From NCBI RefSeq assembly GCF_014633365.1, contig NC_068349.1, positions 25,124,753 to 25,188,752 on the forward strand: a DNA stretch of 64,000 nt, written 5' to 3'. The stretch is from Diospyros lotus (lineage: Eukaryota; Streptophyta; Magnoliopsida; Ericales; Ebenaceae). Positions 39,740 through 53,294 of the stretch are shown in pieces; position 1 is the first letter of the stretch, and each line of letters opens with the position of its first letter. The notes beneath the pieces are model-generated. The model did not search any database. It was not told the origin of the DNA and saw only the letters and a program-made list of their open reading frames with translations. A program made the translations under genes and the position numbers.

Positions 39740-40773
39740 TCCGGGTCACCGCGACTATCGCCTGCCTCCTTCCTTGCTGTTCGGAGCATCGACAGAAGCC
39801 ACATCCGCCATGGCCGCCTCTGCTCGCTGTCGTTGCTGCTTCCATGGCCATCGCTGCATCACGCAGCCTCTTGGCTGGCCATCTCTCTATCTCTTGATCT
39901 CTCTCTCACTCTCTCCTGCAAGCTCTCTGTCTCTCGGCTTCTCGCGATCTTCGGCCAGGCTCCCCCCCTCTCTCTCTCTCATTCTCTGTTTCGGCCATCA
40001 AACGGCAGCCATGGTTGCTGCCTTCGGTTAGCACATCCGGCCAGCATCTCTCTCTCGCAAGCTCTCACTCGCGATCTCTCTCTCAATCGCTCGATCTCTC
40101 TCTGCTGAGCTCTCTGTTTTTAAATTCAAAATTTGAATTTGAAATGGAAGCAGCAAGCAACTCACGCCTGTGTATATATATACATATATATAATACACAA
40201 TTTATATGAATTCTCCCAATTTCATATTTATTTCACTTGGGGACCTCATAATTCCACTTAAAAATTTTGATAATTACATTTGGGCCCTCCAATGCCTTAT
40301 TAATTATCATTGCCATCCAAAATCTTGATTTCTCAAAAATTTAATTACCGACCTTTACTTGGGAGTATCAATTTCGTCCCTGCACCTACACGAGACATTT
40401 ATTCCATCCGTAAACGCCTAAGGGTTGCCTTATTTTCCAAACCAGACCACCCTTAGGGTCCCCTCAACTTCTCGAAGGTCCCCTACGATCATTCGGTCCT
40501 GGCACCCCTTTCGGGTTTATACAGAATTTAATCCGAAAATTATTCCCGATCATACTACTTCTAGCGTCATAAACCTCGCCTTGAGACGCTCATCAATCTC
40601 TTGCCTTCTTCCCTAGACATCCAAGTCCCGGGGCATTCTCGGTTGTCGATTCGGCGATTTTATTAATTAATTTATCAAAATTAACCCCTGGGCTTCCCGG
40701 ACCACCCGAGGTCCTTACAAAATAATAAAAAAAATTATTTATTCTTCAATATCATGTAATATCGGGTATTACA

Positions 40774-43700
40774 ATATCTTCGATTGTAACAAAGTTGTCT
40801 CTTTCTTCCTTAAGGTGTTCTACTTTGGACCCACGGCTAAAACTGAAGTTTCCAAAACATCCCGAAATCCGAATTTGGACTTAGCTTAGAGTAGTTTGTG
40901 TATCAAAATAATGTTGCCTTTCACATGGATTTGGATTCGTCAAAATCAAATTAGTCAATTTGGAGATATCTTTGATTGTGACAAAGTTGTCTCTTTCTTC
41001 CTTAAGGTGTTCTACTATAGACCCATTGCTAAAACTCAAGTTTCAAAAACAACTAGAAATCGGAATTCGGACTTTCATTTCATTATTTTGGGTATCAAAA
41101 TTTCGTCTTTCACACGGATTTGGAATCGTCAAAATCAAATTAGTCAATTTTGAGATATCTGTCATTGTAACAAAGTTGTCTCTTTCTTCATTAAGGTGTT
41201 CTAGTGTGGACCCATGGCTAAAACTCAAGTTTCCAAAACATCCAAAAATTGGAATCTGGACTTTCATTAGAGTATTTTGTGTATCAAAATGTCGTCTTTC
41301 ACATGCATTTCGAATCGTGAAAATCAAATTAGTCAATTTGGAGATATCGATGATTGTAAAAAAGTTGTCCCATTCTTCCTTAAGGAGTTCTACTATGGAC
41401 CCATGGGTAAAACTCAAGTTTTCAAAACAATCCGAAATTTGAACTTAGACTTTCATCAGAGTATTTTGTGTATCAAAATGTCGTCTTTCACATCGATTTG
41501 GAATCGTCAAAATCAAATTAGTCAATTTGGAGATATCTTTGATTGTAGCAAAGTTGTCTCTTTCTTCCATAAGGTGTTCGACTATGGACCCGTGGCTAAA
41601 ACTCAAGTTTCCAAAACAACCGAAAATTGGAATTTAGACTTTCATTAGTGTATTTTGTGTATCAAAATGTTATCTTTCACATGGATTTGGAATTATCGAA
41701 ATCAAATTAGTTAATTTTGAGATATCGTTGATTGTAAAAAAGTTGTCTCATTCTTCCTTAAGGTGTTCTACTATGGACCGATGGATAAAACTCAAGTTTC
41801 CAAAACATCCCGAAATCGAAATTTGGACTTTCGTTAAATTATTTTCTTTTTCAAAATGTCGTCTTTCACATGGATTTGGATTCGTCAAAATCAAATTTGT
41901 CAATTTGGAGATATCGTTGATTGTAAGAAAGTTGTCTCATTCTTACTTAAGGTATTCTATTATGGACTGATGGATAAAACTCAAGTTTCCAAACCATCCC
42001 GAAATCGGAATTAGGACTTTCCTTAGAGTATTTTCCTTTTCAAAATGTCGTCTTTCACATGGATTTGGATTCTTCAAAATCAAATTAGTCAATTTGGAGA
42101 TATCGTTGATTGTAACAAAGTTGTCTAATTCTTCGTTAAGGTGTTCTACTATGGACCCACGGCTAAAACTCAAGTTTTCAAAACATCCCGAAATCAGAAT
42201 TTGGACTCTCGTTAGAGTATTTTGTGTATCAAAATGTCGTATTTCACATCGATTTGGAATTGTTAAAATCAAATTTGTCACTTTAGAGATATAGTGATTG
42301 TATCAAAGTTATCCCATTCTTCCGTAAGATGTTCTATTATGGATCCAAGGCTAAAAGTCAAGTATCCAAAACAACCTGAAATTAGAATTTCGACTTTCGT
42401 TAAAGTCTTTTGTGTATCAAACTGTCGTCTTTCACATGGATTTGGAATTGTAAAAATCAAATTAGTCAATTTGGAGATATCGTTGATTGTAACAAAGTTA
42501 TCTCATTCTTCCATAAGGTGTTCTACTATGGACCCAATGGCTAAAACTCAAGTTTCCAAAACATCCCGAAATTTGGACTTATACTCTCATTAGAGTATTT
42601 TGTGTATCAAAATGTCGTCTTTCACATGGATTTGGAATCGTCGAAATCAAATTAGTCAATTTGGAGATATCTTTGATTGTAACAAAGTTGTCTCTTTCTT
42701 GCTTAAGGTGTTCTACTTTGGACCCACGACTAAAATTGAAGTTTTCAAAACATCCCGAAATCCGAATTTGGACTTTGCTTAGAGTTGTTTGTGTATCAAA
42801 ATGTCGCATTTCACATGGATTTGGATTCGTAAAAATCAAATTAGTCAATTTGGAGATATCTTTGATTGTGACAAAGTTCTCTCTTTCTTCCTTAAGGTGT
42901 TCTACTATGGACCCATTGCTAAAACTCCAGTTTCAAAAACATCCAGAAATCAGAATTTGGACTTTCATTTCAGTATTTTGTTTATCAAAATTTCGTCTTT
43001 CACACGGATTTGGAATCGTCAAAATCAAATTAGTCAATTTTGAGATATCTGTCATTGTAACAAAGTTATCTCTTTCTTCCTTAAGGTGTTCTAGTATGGA
43101 CCCATGGCTAAAACTCAAGTTTCCAAAACATCCAAAAATTGGAATTTGGACTTTCATTAGAGTATTTTGTGTATCAAAATGTCGTTTTTCACATGCATTT
43201 CGAATCGTGAAAATCAAATTAGTCAATTTGGAGATATCGTTGATTGTAAAAAAGTTGTCACATTCTTCCTTAAGGAGTTCTACTATGGACCCATGGGTAA
43301 AACTCAAGTTTTCAAAACAATCCGAAATTTGAATTTAGACTTTCATCAGAGTATTTTGTGTATCAAAATGTCGTCTTTCACATCGATTTGGAATCGTCAA
43401 AATCAAATTAGTCAATTTGGAGATATCTTTGATTGTAGCAAAGTTGACTCTTTCTTTCTTAAGGTGTTCGACTATGGACCCGGGGCTAAAACTCAAGTTT
43501 CCAAAACAACCGAAAATTGGAATTTAGACTTTCATTAGTGTATTTTGTGTATCAAAATGTCTTCTTTCACATGGATTTGGAATCATCGAAATCAAATTAG
43601 TTAATTTTGAGATATCTTTGATTGTAACAAAGTTGTCTCTTTCTTCTTTATGGGGTTCTAATATGGACCCATGGCTAAAACTCAAGTTTTCAAAACATCC

Positions 43701-45006
43701 AAAAATCGGAATTTGGACTTTCATTAGAGTATTTTGTGTATTAAAATGTCGTCTTCCACATGCATTTCGAATCGTGAAAATTAAATTAGTCAATTTGGAG
43801 ATATCGTTGATTGTAAGAAAGTTGTCTCATTCTTCCATAAGGTGTTCTACTATGGACCCATCGCTAAAACTCCAGTTTTCAAAACAATCCGAAATTTGAA
43901 TTTAGACTTTCATCAGAGTATTTTGTGTATCAAAATGTCGTCTTTCACTTCGATTTGGAATCGTCAAAATCAAATTAGTCAATTTAGAGATATCTTTGAT
44001 TGTAACAAAGTTGTCTCTTTCTTCCTTACGGTGTTCTACTTTGGACCTACGGCTAAAATTGAAGTTTCCAAAACATCCCAAAATCAGAAATTGGACTTTG
44101 CTTAGAGTAGTTTGTGTATCCAAATGTCGTCTTTCACATGGATTTGGATTCGTCGAAATCAAATTAGTCAATTTGGAGATTTCGTTTATTGTAACAAAGT
44201 AGTCTGTTTCTTCCTTAAGGTGTTCTACTATGGACCCATTGCTAAAACTCAAGTTTCCAAAACATCCTAAAATTGGAATTTGGACTTTCATTAGAGTATT
44301 TTGTGTATCAAAATGTCGTCTTTCACATGCATTTCGAGTCGTGAAAATCAAATTAGTCAATTTGGAGATATCGTTGATCGTAAAAAAATTGTCCCATTCT
44401 TCCTTAAGGAGTTCTACTATGGACCCATGGGTAAAACTCAAGTTTTCAAAACAATACGAAATTTGAATTTAGACTTCATCAGAGTATTTTGTGTATCAAA
44501 ATGTCGTCTTTCACATGGATTTGGAATCGTAAAAATCAAATTAGTCAATTTGGAGATATCGTTGATTGTAACAAAGTTGTCTCATTCTTCCATAAGGTGT
44601 TCTACTATGGACCCAATGGCTAAAACACAAGTTTCCAAAACATCCCGAAATTTGAACTTATACTCTCATTAGAGTATTTTGTGTATTTAAATGTCGTCTT
44701 TCCCATGGATTTGGAATCATCGAAATCAAATTGGTTAATTGTGCGATATCTTTGATTGTAACAAAGTTGTCTCTTTCTTCCTTAAGGGGTTCTACTATGG
44801 ACCCATGGCTAAAACTCAAGTTTCCAAAACATCCAAAAATCGGAATTTAGACTTTCATTAGAGTATTTTGTGTATCTAAATGTCGTCTTCCACATGCATT
44901 TCGAATCGTGAAAATTAAATTAGTCAATTTGGAGATATCGTTGATTGTAAGAAAGTTGTCTCATTCTTCCTTAATGTGTTCTACTATGGACCCATGGCTA
45001 AAACTC
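40774..45006 (+). repeat. 189-bp satellite, subfamily B, first segment (about 22 monomers)
   Basis: This is the same monomer and orientation as before, but with B variants: GCTTAGAGTAGTTTGTGTAT, TTTCATTTCAGTATTTTG with TTTCACACGGATTTGGAATC, CATGCATTTCGAATCGTGAA, and TAGAGTATTTTCCTTTTCAA. Many monomers have CATCAGAG in place of CATTAGAG, which removes the single stop codon of one plus-strand frame. It begins with the second copy of ATATC, in phase with the sequence before 36110. Confidence 0.95.
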
Positions 45007-46370
45007 GATGATAGAGCACATATTTTCATATTATTTAGCCCTCATATTTAGTCTTTTTGCACATTAGTTGTGTCATTTTATTCATCTTGACTTTATTTCA
45101 TTTTATTTTATAGAAATTGGGCTTCACACTATTTTACTTTATTTTTCCAGGTTTAGGGCTATGGGAGCATGAGATGGGGCATGAGACGTCTTGATGGCAA
45201 TGAGATATCTTGGAAATTGGAGATCGAGAAGTAAGGGCAATTTTAGCAGATTTAACCTCCTGCACTTCCTTCAGTATTTTGGCCAAGATAAAATTTTAGA
45301 ATGAAGATGATGTCTTCAGAGATACTGTAGAGGACTTCTTGGGCTTTCTGGAATGGTATGGTTTGTCCAAATCCGAGTTCGTTTGGGCCTTCAAACAGCA
45401 CTTCAAAGTCGGGGCTAGGAAGTTGGGTCAAATTAGGAAAGCTGCACAGATGCTGATTTTTTAAAAGGCCATATCTTGGGCGTCCGATATCCAAATCTAG
45501 TGATTCAAAAGCCCAAATTCATCTAATCTTTCTGATATACAATTATTATGAAGAGGCCGAAGCCCATAACGCACGCTAACCTATCCAAAATCGGCTGTGA
45601 AGTTGCAGTAACCTAGGGTTTCCTCCTTAAGCTCTACTTAAGCACCTTAAGAGGCCATTAAAAAAGAGAGTATTCTTTTGAAGGGCGTGAACAGTAGACA
45701 CCTTTCCTTCTCTCCATTGTTCTTGTCAAGATGGAAGGCTAAGGATTCTGTAATCAGTTGCAATACCATCCTTGTTCCCGGTTTGAGTCTTTGGTTTTAA
45801 TGGAAATCTATTTTTTAGTTTTAACTTTATTGTTCTCTTGTTTCTGTTCTCTCTTAAATCTGTGTATGTGTTGATACCGGTTGGATGAATGCATGCATTG
45901 TCTATGTTTGAGAATCCAAGGTTTTTGTGCTCGGTTGAGGCTTTAACTAGAAGCAAGAACAACCTGTTTCGATGGTATTTCAATCAGTCTCGAATCTGTG
46001 CAATAAGGGGAATCAAAATTGATAGATTGAACTAAGAGGTTTCTGAAATCTTTTTATTGGTTTTCTTTCCAATCTTTGGCGGTTGTTAAAGGATTTTTCT
46101 GATTTTCGATTTGAGGATTAGAACTAAACAATTTGTTTATTGAGACGGCGATGAAAACTGGGATAGAAGGCTGGTTTGTAACTGATTGCATCTCGATTTA
46201 TTGTGTTCTTGCTTAGTTTGTTTTCTGTTTTTCATCAAAACTTTCCCCCCCGTTTAGCCTTGTTTTGACAGATCCGTTTGAGGTTCGTTGGGAGACGACT
46301 TTGGGTTGCACCCCTATTGCAAATCCGAATCATCATTCATCTAATCTATCAGTGTTCGACAGCCCCGATC
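45007..46370 (+). mobile_element. LTR-like insertion with TGATAGA...TCTATCA termini
   Basis: The satellite monomer breaks after GGCTAAAACTC (to 45006) and resumes as ACTCCAGTTTTC at 46371. A 4-bp ACTC is duplicated and the phase is kept. Inside, TGATAGAGCACATATTTTCA at 45009 and CTAATCTATCA ending at 46351 form TG...CA termini with a perfect 7-bp inverted match. Two extra bases on the left and 19 on the right separate them from the satellite, which I cannot explain. Features such as GGTTCGTTGGGAGACGACTT near 46280 resemble the ends of long plant gypsy LTRs. No coding sequence is visible; the longest frame is about 85 codons. A solo LTR is the best guess, an unclassified insertion the alternative. 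Confidence 0.6.
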
Positions 46371-49300
46371 ACTCCAGTTTTCAAAACAATCCGAAATTTG
46401 AATTTAGACATTCATCAGAGTATTTTGTGTATCAAAATGTCGTCTTTCACATCGATTTGGAATCGTCAAAATCAAATTAGTAAATTTGGAGATATCTTTG
46501 ATTGTAACAAAGTTGTCTCTTTCTTCCTTAAGGTGTTCTACTTTGGACCCACGGCTAAAACTGAAGTTTCCAAAACATCCCGAAATCAGAATTTGGACTT
46601 TGCTTAGAGTAGTTTGTGTATCCAAATGTCGTCTTTCACATGGATTTGGATTCGTCGAAATCAAATTAGTCAATTTGGAGATATCCTTAATTGTAACAAA
46701 GTTGTCTGTTTCATCCTTAAGGTTTTCTACTATGGACCCGTCGCTAAAACTCAAGTTTCCAAAACATCTGAAAATCGGAATTTGGACTTTCATTAGAGTA
46801 TTTTGTGTTTCAAAATGTTATCTTTCACATGGATTTGGAATCGTCAAAATCAAATTTGTCAATTTGGGGATATCTTTGATTGTGACAAAGTTGTCTCTTT
46901 CTTCCTTAAGGTGTTCTACTATGGACCCATGGCAAAAACTCCAGTTTCAAAAACATCCCGAAATCGGAATTCGGACATTCCATTCAGTATTTTGTGTATC
47001 GAAATTTCGTCTTTCACACGGATTTGGAATCGTCAAAATCAAATTAGTCAATTTTGATATATCTGTCACTGTAACAAAGCTGTCTCTTTCTTCGTTAAGG
47101 TGTTCTACTATGGACCCATGGCTAAAACTCAAGTTCCAAAACATCCTGAAATCGGAATTTGGACTTTCATTAAGGTATTTTGTGTATCAAAATGTCGTCT
47201 TTCACATGGATTTTGAATTGTAAAAATAAAAATAGTCAATTTGGAGATATCGTTGATTGTAAAAAAGTTGTCTAATTCTTTCTTAAGGTGTTCTACTATG
47301 GACCGATGGATAAAACTCAAGTTTCCAAAACATCCCGAAATCGAAATTTGGACTTTCCTTAAAGTATTTTCTTTTTCAAAATGTTGTCTTTCACATGGAT
47401 TTGGATTCGTCAAAATCAAAATTTTCAATTTGGAGATATCGTTGATTGTAAGAAAGTTGTCTCATTCTTCCTTAAGGTATTCTACTATGGACCCATGGAT
47501 AAAACTCAAGTTTCCAAACCATCCCGAAATCGGAATTAGGACTTTCCTTAGAGTATTTTCCTTTTCAAAATGTCGTCTTTCACATGGATTTGGATTCTTC
47601 AAAATCAAATTAGTCAATTTGGAGATATCGTTGATTGTAACAAAGTTGTCTAATTCTTCGTTAAGGTGTTCTACTATGGACCCACGGCTAAAACTCAAGT
47701 TTCCAAAACATCCCGAAATCAGAATTTGGACTCTCGTTATTGTATTTTGTGTATCAAAATGTCGTATTTCACATCGATTTGGAATTGTTAAAATCAAATT
47801 TGTCACTTTGGAGATATAGCTGATTGTAACAAAGTTGTCCAATTATTCCGTAAGGTGTTCTATTATGGATCCAAGGCTAAAAGTCAAGTATCCAAAACAA
47901 CCCGAAATTGGAATTTCGACTTTCGTTAAAGTATTTTGTGTATCAAACTGTCGTCTTTCTCATGGATTTGGAATCATAAAAATCAAATTAGTCAATTTGG
48001 AGATATCGTTGATTGTAACAAAGTTGTCTCATTCTTCCATAAGGTGTTCTACTATGGACCCAATGGCTAAAACTCAAGTTTCCAAAACATCCCGAAATTT
48101 GAACTTATACTCTCGTTAGAGTATTTTGTGTATTAAAATGTCGTCTTTCACATGGATTTGGAATCATCGAAATCGAATTAGTTAATTTTGCGATATCTTT
48201 AATTGTAACGAAGTTGTCTCTTTCTTTCTTAAGGAGTTCTACTATGGACCCATGGCTAAAACTCAAGTTTCCAAAACATCCAAAAATCGGAATTTGGACA
48301 TTCATTAGAGTATTTTGTGTATCAAAATGTTGTCTTCCACATGCTTTTCGAATCGTGAAAATTAAATTAGTCAATTTGGAGATATCGTTGATTGTAAGAA
48401 AGTTGTCTCATTCTTCCTTAATGTGTTCTACTATGGACCCATGGCTAAAACTCCAGTTTTCAAAACAATCCGAAATTTGAATTTAGACATTCATCAGAGT
48501 ATTTTGTGTATCAAAATGTCGTCTTTCACATAGATTTGGAATCGTCAAAATCAAATTAGTCAATTTGGAGATATCTTTGATTGTAACAAAGTTGTCTCTT
48601 TCTTCCTTAAGGTGTTCTACTTTGGACCCACGACTAAAACTGAAGTTTCCAAAACATCCCGAAATCGGAATTTGGACTTTGCTTAGAGTAGTTTGTGTAT
48701 CCAAATGTCGTCTTTCACATGGATTTGGATTCGTCGAAATCAAATTAGTCAATATGGAGATATCGTTGATTGTAACAAAGTTGTCTCATTCTTCCATAAG
48801 GTGTTCTACTATGGACCCAATGGCTAAAACTCAAGTTTCCAAAACATCCCGAAATTTGAACTTATACTCTCATTAGAGTATTTTGTCTATCAAAATGTCG
48901 TCTTTCACATGGATTTGGAATTGTCGAAATCAAATTAGTCAATTTGGAGATATCTTTTATTGTAACAAAGTTGTCTCTTTCTTCCATAAGGTGTTCTACT
49001 TTGGACCCACGGCTAAAACTGAAGTTTTCAAAACATCCCGAAATCCGAATTTGGACTTATCTTAGAGTAGTTTGTGTATCAAAATGTCGCCTTTCACATG
49101 GATTTGGATTCATAAAGATCAAACTAGTCAATTTGGAGATATCTTTGATTGTGACAAAGTTGTCTCTTTCTTCCTTAAGGTGTTCTACTATGGACCCATT
49201 GCTAAAACTCAAGTTTCAAAAACATCCAGAAAATCGGAATTCGGACTTTCATTTCAGTATTTTGTGTATCAAAATTTTGTCTTTCACACGGATTTGGAAT

Positions 49301-51468
49301 CGTCAAAATCAAATTAGTCAATTTTGAGATATCTGTCATTGTAACAAAGTTGTCTCTTTCTTCCCTAAGGTGTTCTAGTGTGGACCCATGGCTAAAACTC
49401 AAGTTTTCAAAACATCCAAAAATTGGAATTTGGACTTTCATAAGAATATTTTGTGTATCAAAATGTCGTCTTTCACATGCATTTCCAATCGTGAAAATCA
49501 AATTAGTCAATTTGGAGATATCGTTGATTGTAAGAAAGTTGTCCCATTCTTCCTTAACGAGTTCTGCTATGGACCCATGGGTAAAACTCAAGTTTTCAAA
49601 ACAATCCGAAATTTGAATTTAGACTTTCATCAGAGTATTTTGTGTATCAAAATGTCGTCTTTCACATCGATTTGGAATCGTCAAAATCAAATTAGTCAAT
49701 TTGGAGATATCTTTGATTGTAGCAAAGTTGTCTCTTTCTTCCATAAGGTGTTCGACTATGGACCCGTGGCTAAAACTCAAGTGTCCAAAACAACCGAAAA
49801 TTGGAATTTAAACTTTCATTAGTGTATTTTGTGTATCAAAATGTCGTCTTTCACATGGATTTGGAATCATCGAAATCAAATTAGGTAATTTTGAGATATC
49901 TTTGATTGTAACAAAGTTGTCTCTTTCTACTTTAAGGGGTTCTACTATGGACCAATGGCTAAAACTCAAGTTTCCAAAACATCCAAAAATCGGAATTTGG
50001 ACTTTCATTAGAGTATTTTGTGTATCAAAATGTCGTCTTCCACATGCATTTCGAATCGTGAAAATTAAATTAGTCAATTTGGAGATATCGTTGATTGTAA
50101 GAAAGTTGTCTCATTCTTCCTTAAGGTGTTCTACTATGGACCCATGGCTAAAACTCCAGTTTTCAAAACTATCCGAAATTTGAATTTAGACTTTCATCAG
50201 AGTATTTTGTGTATCAAAATGTCGTCTTTCACATCGATTTGGAATCGTCAAAATCAAATTAGTAAATTTGGAGATATCTTTGATTGTAACAAAGTTGTCT
50301 CTTTCTTCCTTAAGGTGTTCTACTTTGGACCCACGGCTAAAACTGAAGTTTCCAAAACATCCCTGAATCAGAATTTGGACTTTGCTTAGAGTAGTTTGTG
50401 TATCCAAATGTCGTCTTTCACATGGATTTGGATTCGTCGAAATCAAATTAGTCAATTTGGAGATATCGATCATTGTAACAATGTTGTCTGTTTCTTCCTT
50501 AAGGTGTTCTACTATGGACCTATTGCTAAAACTCAAGTTTCCAAAACATCCGAAAATTAGAATTTGGAATTTCATTAGAGTATTTTGTGTTTCAAAATGT
50601 TGTCTTTCACATGGATTTCGAATCGTCAAAATCAAATTAGTCAATTTGGGGATATCTTTGATTGTGACAAAGTTGTCTCTTTCTTCCTTAAGGTGTTCTA
50701 CTATGGACCCATGGCTAAAACTCCAGTTTCAAAAACATCCCGAAATCGGAATTCGGACATTCCATTCAGTATTTCATGTATCGAAATTTCGTCTTTCACA
50801 CGGATTTGGAATCGTCAAAATCAAATTAGTCAATTTTGATATATCTGTCATTGTAACAAAGCTGTCTCTTTCTTCCTTAAGGTGTTCTACTATGGACCCA
50901 TGGCTAAAACTCAAGTTCCAAAACATCCTGAAATTGGAATTTGGACTTTCATTAATGTATTTTTTGTATCAAAATGTCGTCTTTCACATGGATTTTGAAT
51001 TGTAAAAATAAAATTAGTCAATTTGGAGATATCGTTGATTGTAAAAAAGTTGTCTCATTCTTCCTTAAGGTGTTCTACTATGGACTGATGGATAAAACTC
51101 AAGTTTCCAAAACATCCCGAAATCAAAATTTGGACTTTCCTTAAAGTATTTTCTTTTTCAAAATGTCGTCTTTCACATGGATTTGGATTCGTCAAAGTCA
51201 AATTTGTCAATTTCGAGATATCGTTGATTGTAAGAAAGTTGTCTCATTCTTCCTTAAGGTATTCTACTATGGACCCATGGATAAAACTCAAGTTTCCAAA
51301 CCATCCCGAAATCGGAATTAGGACTTTCCTTAGAGTATTTTCCTTTTCAAAATGTCGTCTTTCACATGGATTTGGATTCTTCAAAATCAAATTAGTCAAT
51401 TTGGAGATATCGTTGATTGTAACAAAGTTGTCTAATTCTTCGTTAAGGTGTTCTACTATGGACCCACG
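46371..51468 (+). repeat. 189-bp satellite, subfamily B, second segment (about 27 monomers)
   Basis: The same B variants appear as in the preceding segment. A run of monomers with TTTGTGTATCCAAATGTCG, TTCCATTCAGTATTTTG and CCTTAAAGTATTTTCTTTTT recurs in the same order near 46600-47560, 50390-51340, 58260-59220 and 62030-63000, showing higher-order organisation. The segment ends inside a monomer at GACCCACG, where the next LTR is inserted. Confidence 0.95.
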
Positions 51469-53294
51469 TGTAACGCCCCAACCCCAAGATAGTATATAAG
51501 GTACTATAATATTTACACGGGCGTTAAGGAAATCCCATATACTATAGTTAGGATCGTAACCTTAAATGTTGCGACTTCTATAAAATAAACATTCACACAC
51601 ACAATTTATCAAGATAGCAAGGAAAGTAGACTTCATTCTCCACGAGACAAAATATTGTCAAAGTTAGAGTACAAATCTTGTAACATACTACAACATCATA
51701 AGAGATGCCCAAACTAGATAACTACTCTCGCACCGCCTCTAGGCCTTCTCCCTTTGAGCCCGAGCCTGACAGATCTGGAACATTTGAATATTCCAGGGGT
51801 ATGAACACCTGGGTTAGATCGTTAAATCTAAGTGAGGGTTAAAAATAACTTCATGCGTGCAAATGCAAAATGCAGAGATGCATGCTCCAGGTGGATGTGA
51901 CGCCAGGGTGTTGCAATCACCCCTGCCAACCTTATCATGTAACACAGCCTAACAACACGGCCAAGTGAAGACTCCCTTCACCGATGATATTCACAACTAG
52001 TCACAAGCCACACGTAGTGATGCATGAACAAATGGAAAGAAACATGCGTATCAAATGAAATAACATGATATGCACTTGCAATCACCGCCAACATGCTCAA
52101 TAATATGCACAACATGTAAGAAATACAGTTTATAAACCACTCACCGAAGCTTCCCACTTCTTGGTTGCACAAACTCACAGCCAAACGTCGCTCCAAGTGG
52201 ACTGTTCTATAAAAATCGAGACCTTTTTGTATCCAAACCTAAAATAAGTTTATATAGATAAGTATCTACTAAAAGTAGGAGTTTTCATGAAAAATTTCAA
52301 GCCAAGAAGACCTATCACGCGCCCACACGCGCTCCCACAAGGTCGGACACTCGCCTGGACGCGCATAACTCTCTCATTTTAACTCCGATTCGAGTGCCGT
52401 TTGAACCTACGGACTCCTATTTCAACCCTCTACGAGATTACAGAAAAAAGATGAGCTTACCTTGCAGTTTTGGTTACTGTTTTGCACGGATTTCAAGGGG
52501 CTCGTGCCTTCCAACGGCTTGCTTTCGGCTCCTACTCGGGCAGGGTTTCCTTCCCTTCTTTGCAGCAGAGTTTCCCCTCCTTTATAAGCAACTTACCTCC
52601 TTAATTTGGTGGCCAAAAACCCAACCCAGGGCATTCTTATATAGTGCCCTTAAATCCATAGGATTGTGACACTCGGCTTTCTAAGATGGTGACACTTGGC
52701 ACTTGAGATTTACACCCTAATTATTGCTTTCCTCCCATGGTGACAAGTGGCTCTTGAGATATGAGCCTTATCATGACATTTTTAACCTTTTAACGAATGG
52801 ATTTTCGCCACGTGTTATGGAGATTTGAGCCATAATGATTGCTTTCATCCTACGGCGCCACGTGTCCTCGAGATATGAGCTTTCATTATTACTTTCTTCC
52901 TACTACGACATGTGTCCCTCGAGATGTGAGCCTTCATCATTGCTTCCATCCTACGGTGCCACGTGTCCCTCGAGATTGGTGTTTAATTATTACTTTTGAT
53001 TTTCCATCCAAATTACGCCACGTGTCCATGTAATCATTTCTACCCATGTGTCTCCATTCATATGATGACATGTGTCCATTAATTGAATTTAATTTGGGTT
53101 TGAAATCCATAGCCACTTTTGATATCTTTTTGGAATCCAAAGTTAGGTTTAAATAAACTTTGAAGTCCATTGCCCTTAAATCCCCTAAAGATCCTTGAAT
53201 CTCACAAATTCCCGAGACTTTGAGAACCTAAAGAAAATTGGGAAATCGTTTCATTTATTAAATAGAAATAGCTTACAAGTTTTAGGTTATTACA
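51469..53294 (-). mobile_element. Chromovirus-like solo LTR (1826 bp); 5-bp target duplication CCACG
   Basis: On the minus strand it starts TGTAATAACCTAAAACTTGT at 53294 and ends GGGGTTGGGGCGTTACA at 51469. CCACG at 51464-51468 and 53295-53299 is a perfect target duplication in the satellite phrase GGACCCACGGCTAAAACTC. A TATA-like ACTATATAAGAATG lies on the minus strand near 52640. There is no coding sequence or primer site, so this is a solo LTR left by recombination. It has the same orientation as the LTR at 36110-40773, but the two are not obviously the same family. Confidence 0.85.
52733..53035. repeat. Diverged tandem repeat (about 60-75 bp) within the solo LTR
   Basis: A phrase of the type TACGGTGCCACGTGTCCCTC followed by GAGATATGAGCC and TCATTATTGCTTTC recurs about five times with many substitutions. 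Each unit contains GCCACGTGTCC or a derivative; CACGTG is the plant G-box core. The arrays lie in the upstream part of the LTR on the minus strand, where they could have acted as repeated promoter elements. That role is inference only. Confidence 0.65.

Larger units (their letters stand above)
36110..40773 (-). mobile_element. Chromovirus-like solo LTR, interrupted by a nested LTR; 5-bp target duplication ATATC
   Basis: Read on the minus strand the element starts TGTAATACCCGATATTACAT at 40773 and ends GGGAGCGGGTCGTCACA at 36110, termini typical of plant chromovirus (Ty3/gypsy) LTRs. ATATC at 36105-36109 and 40774-40778 is a perfect target duplication made of satellite sequence, and the satellite phase continues across it. 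Removing the nested copia-like LTR (37774-39739) and one copy of its target duplication leaves about 2.69 kb, reasonable for one long LTR. No gag or pol is seen, so LTR-LTR recombination probably removed the interior. Local features: a T-rich run at 37420-37500, a GC-rich stretch at 37520-37770 continued at 39745-40060, TC-rich tracts at 39890-40110 and a TA dinucleotide run at 40170-40195. A 160-codon frame at 37409-37891 crosses the nested boundary and is not a gene. Confidence 0.8.

Noticed and set aside
39686..40108. 140-codon Ser/Leu-rich frame
   Set aside because: It comes from TC-rich low-complexity DNA and crosses the nested LTR boundary at 39739.
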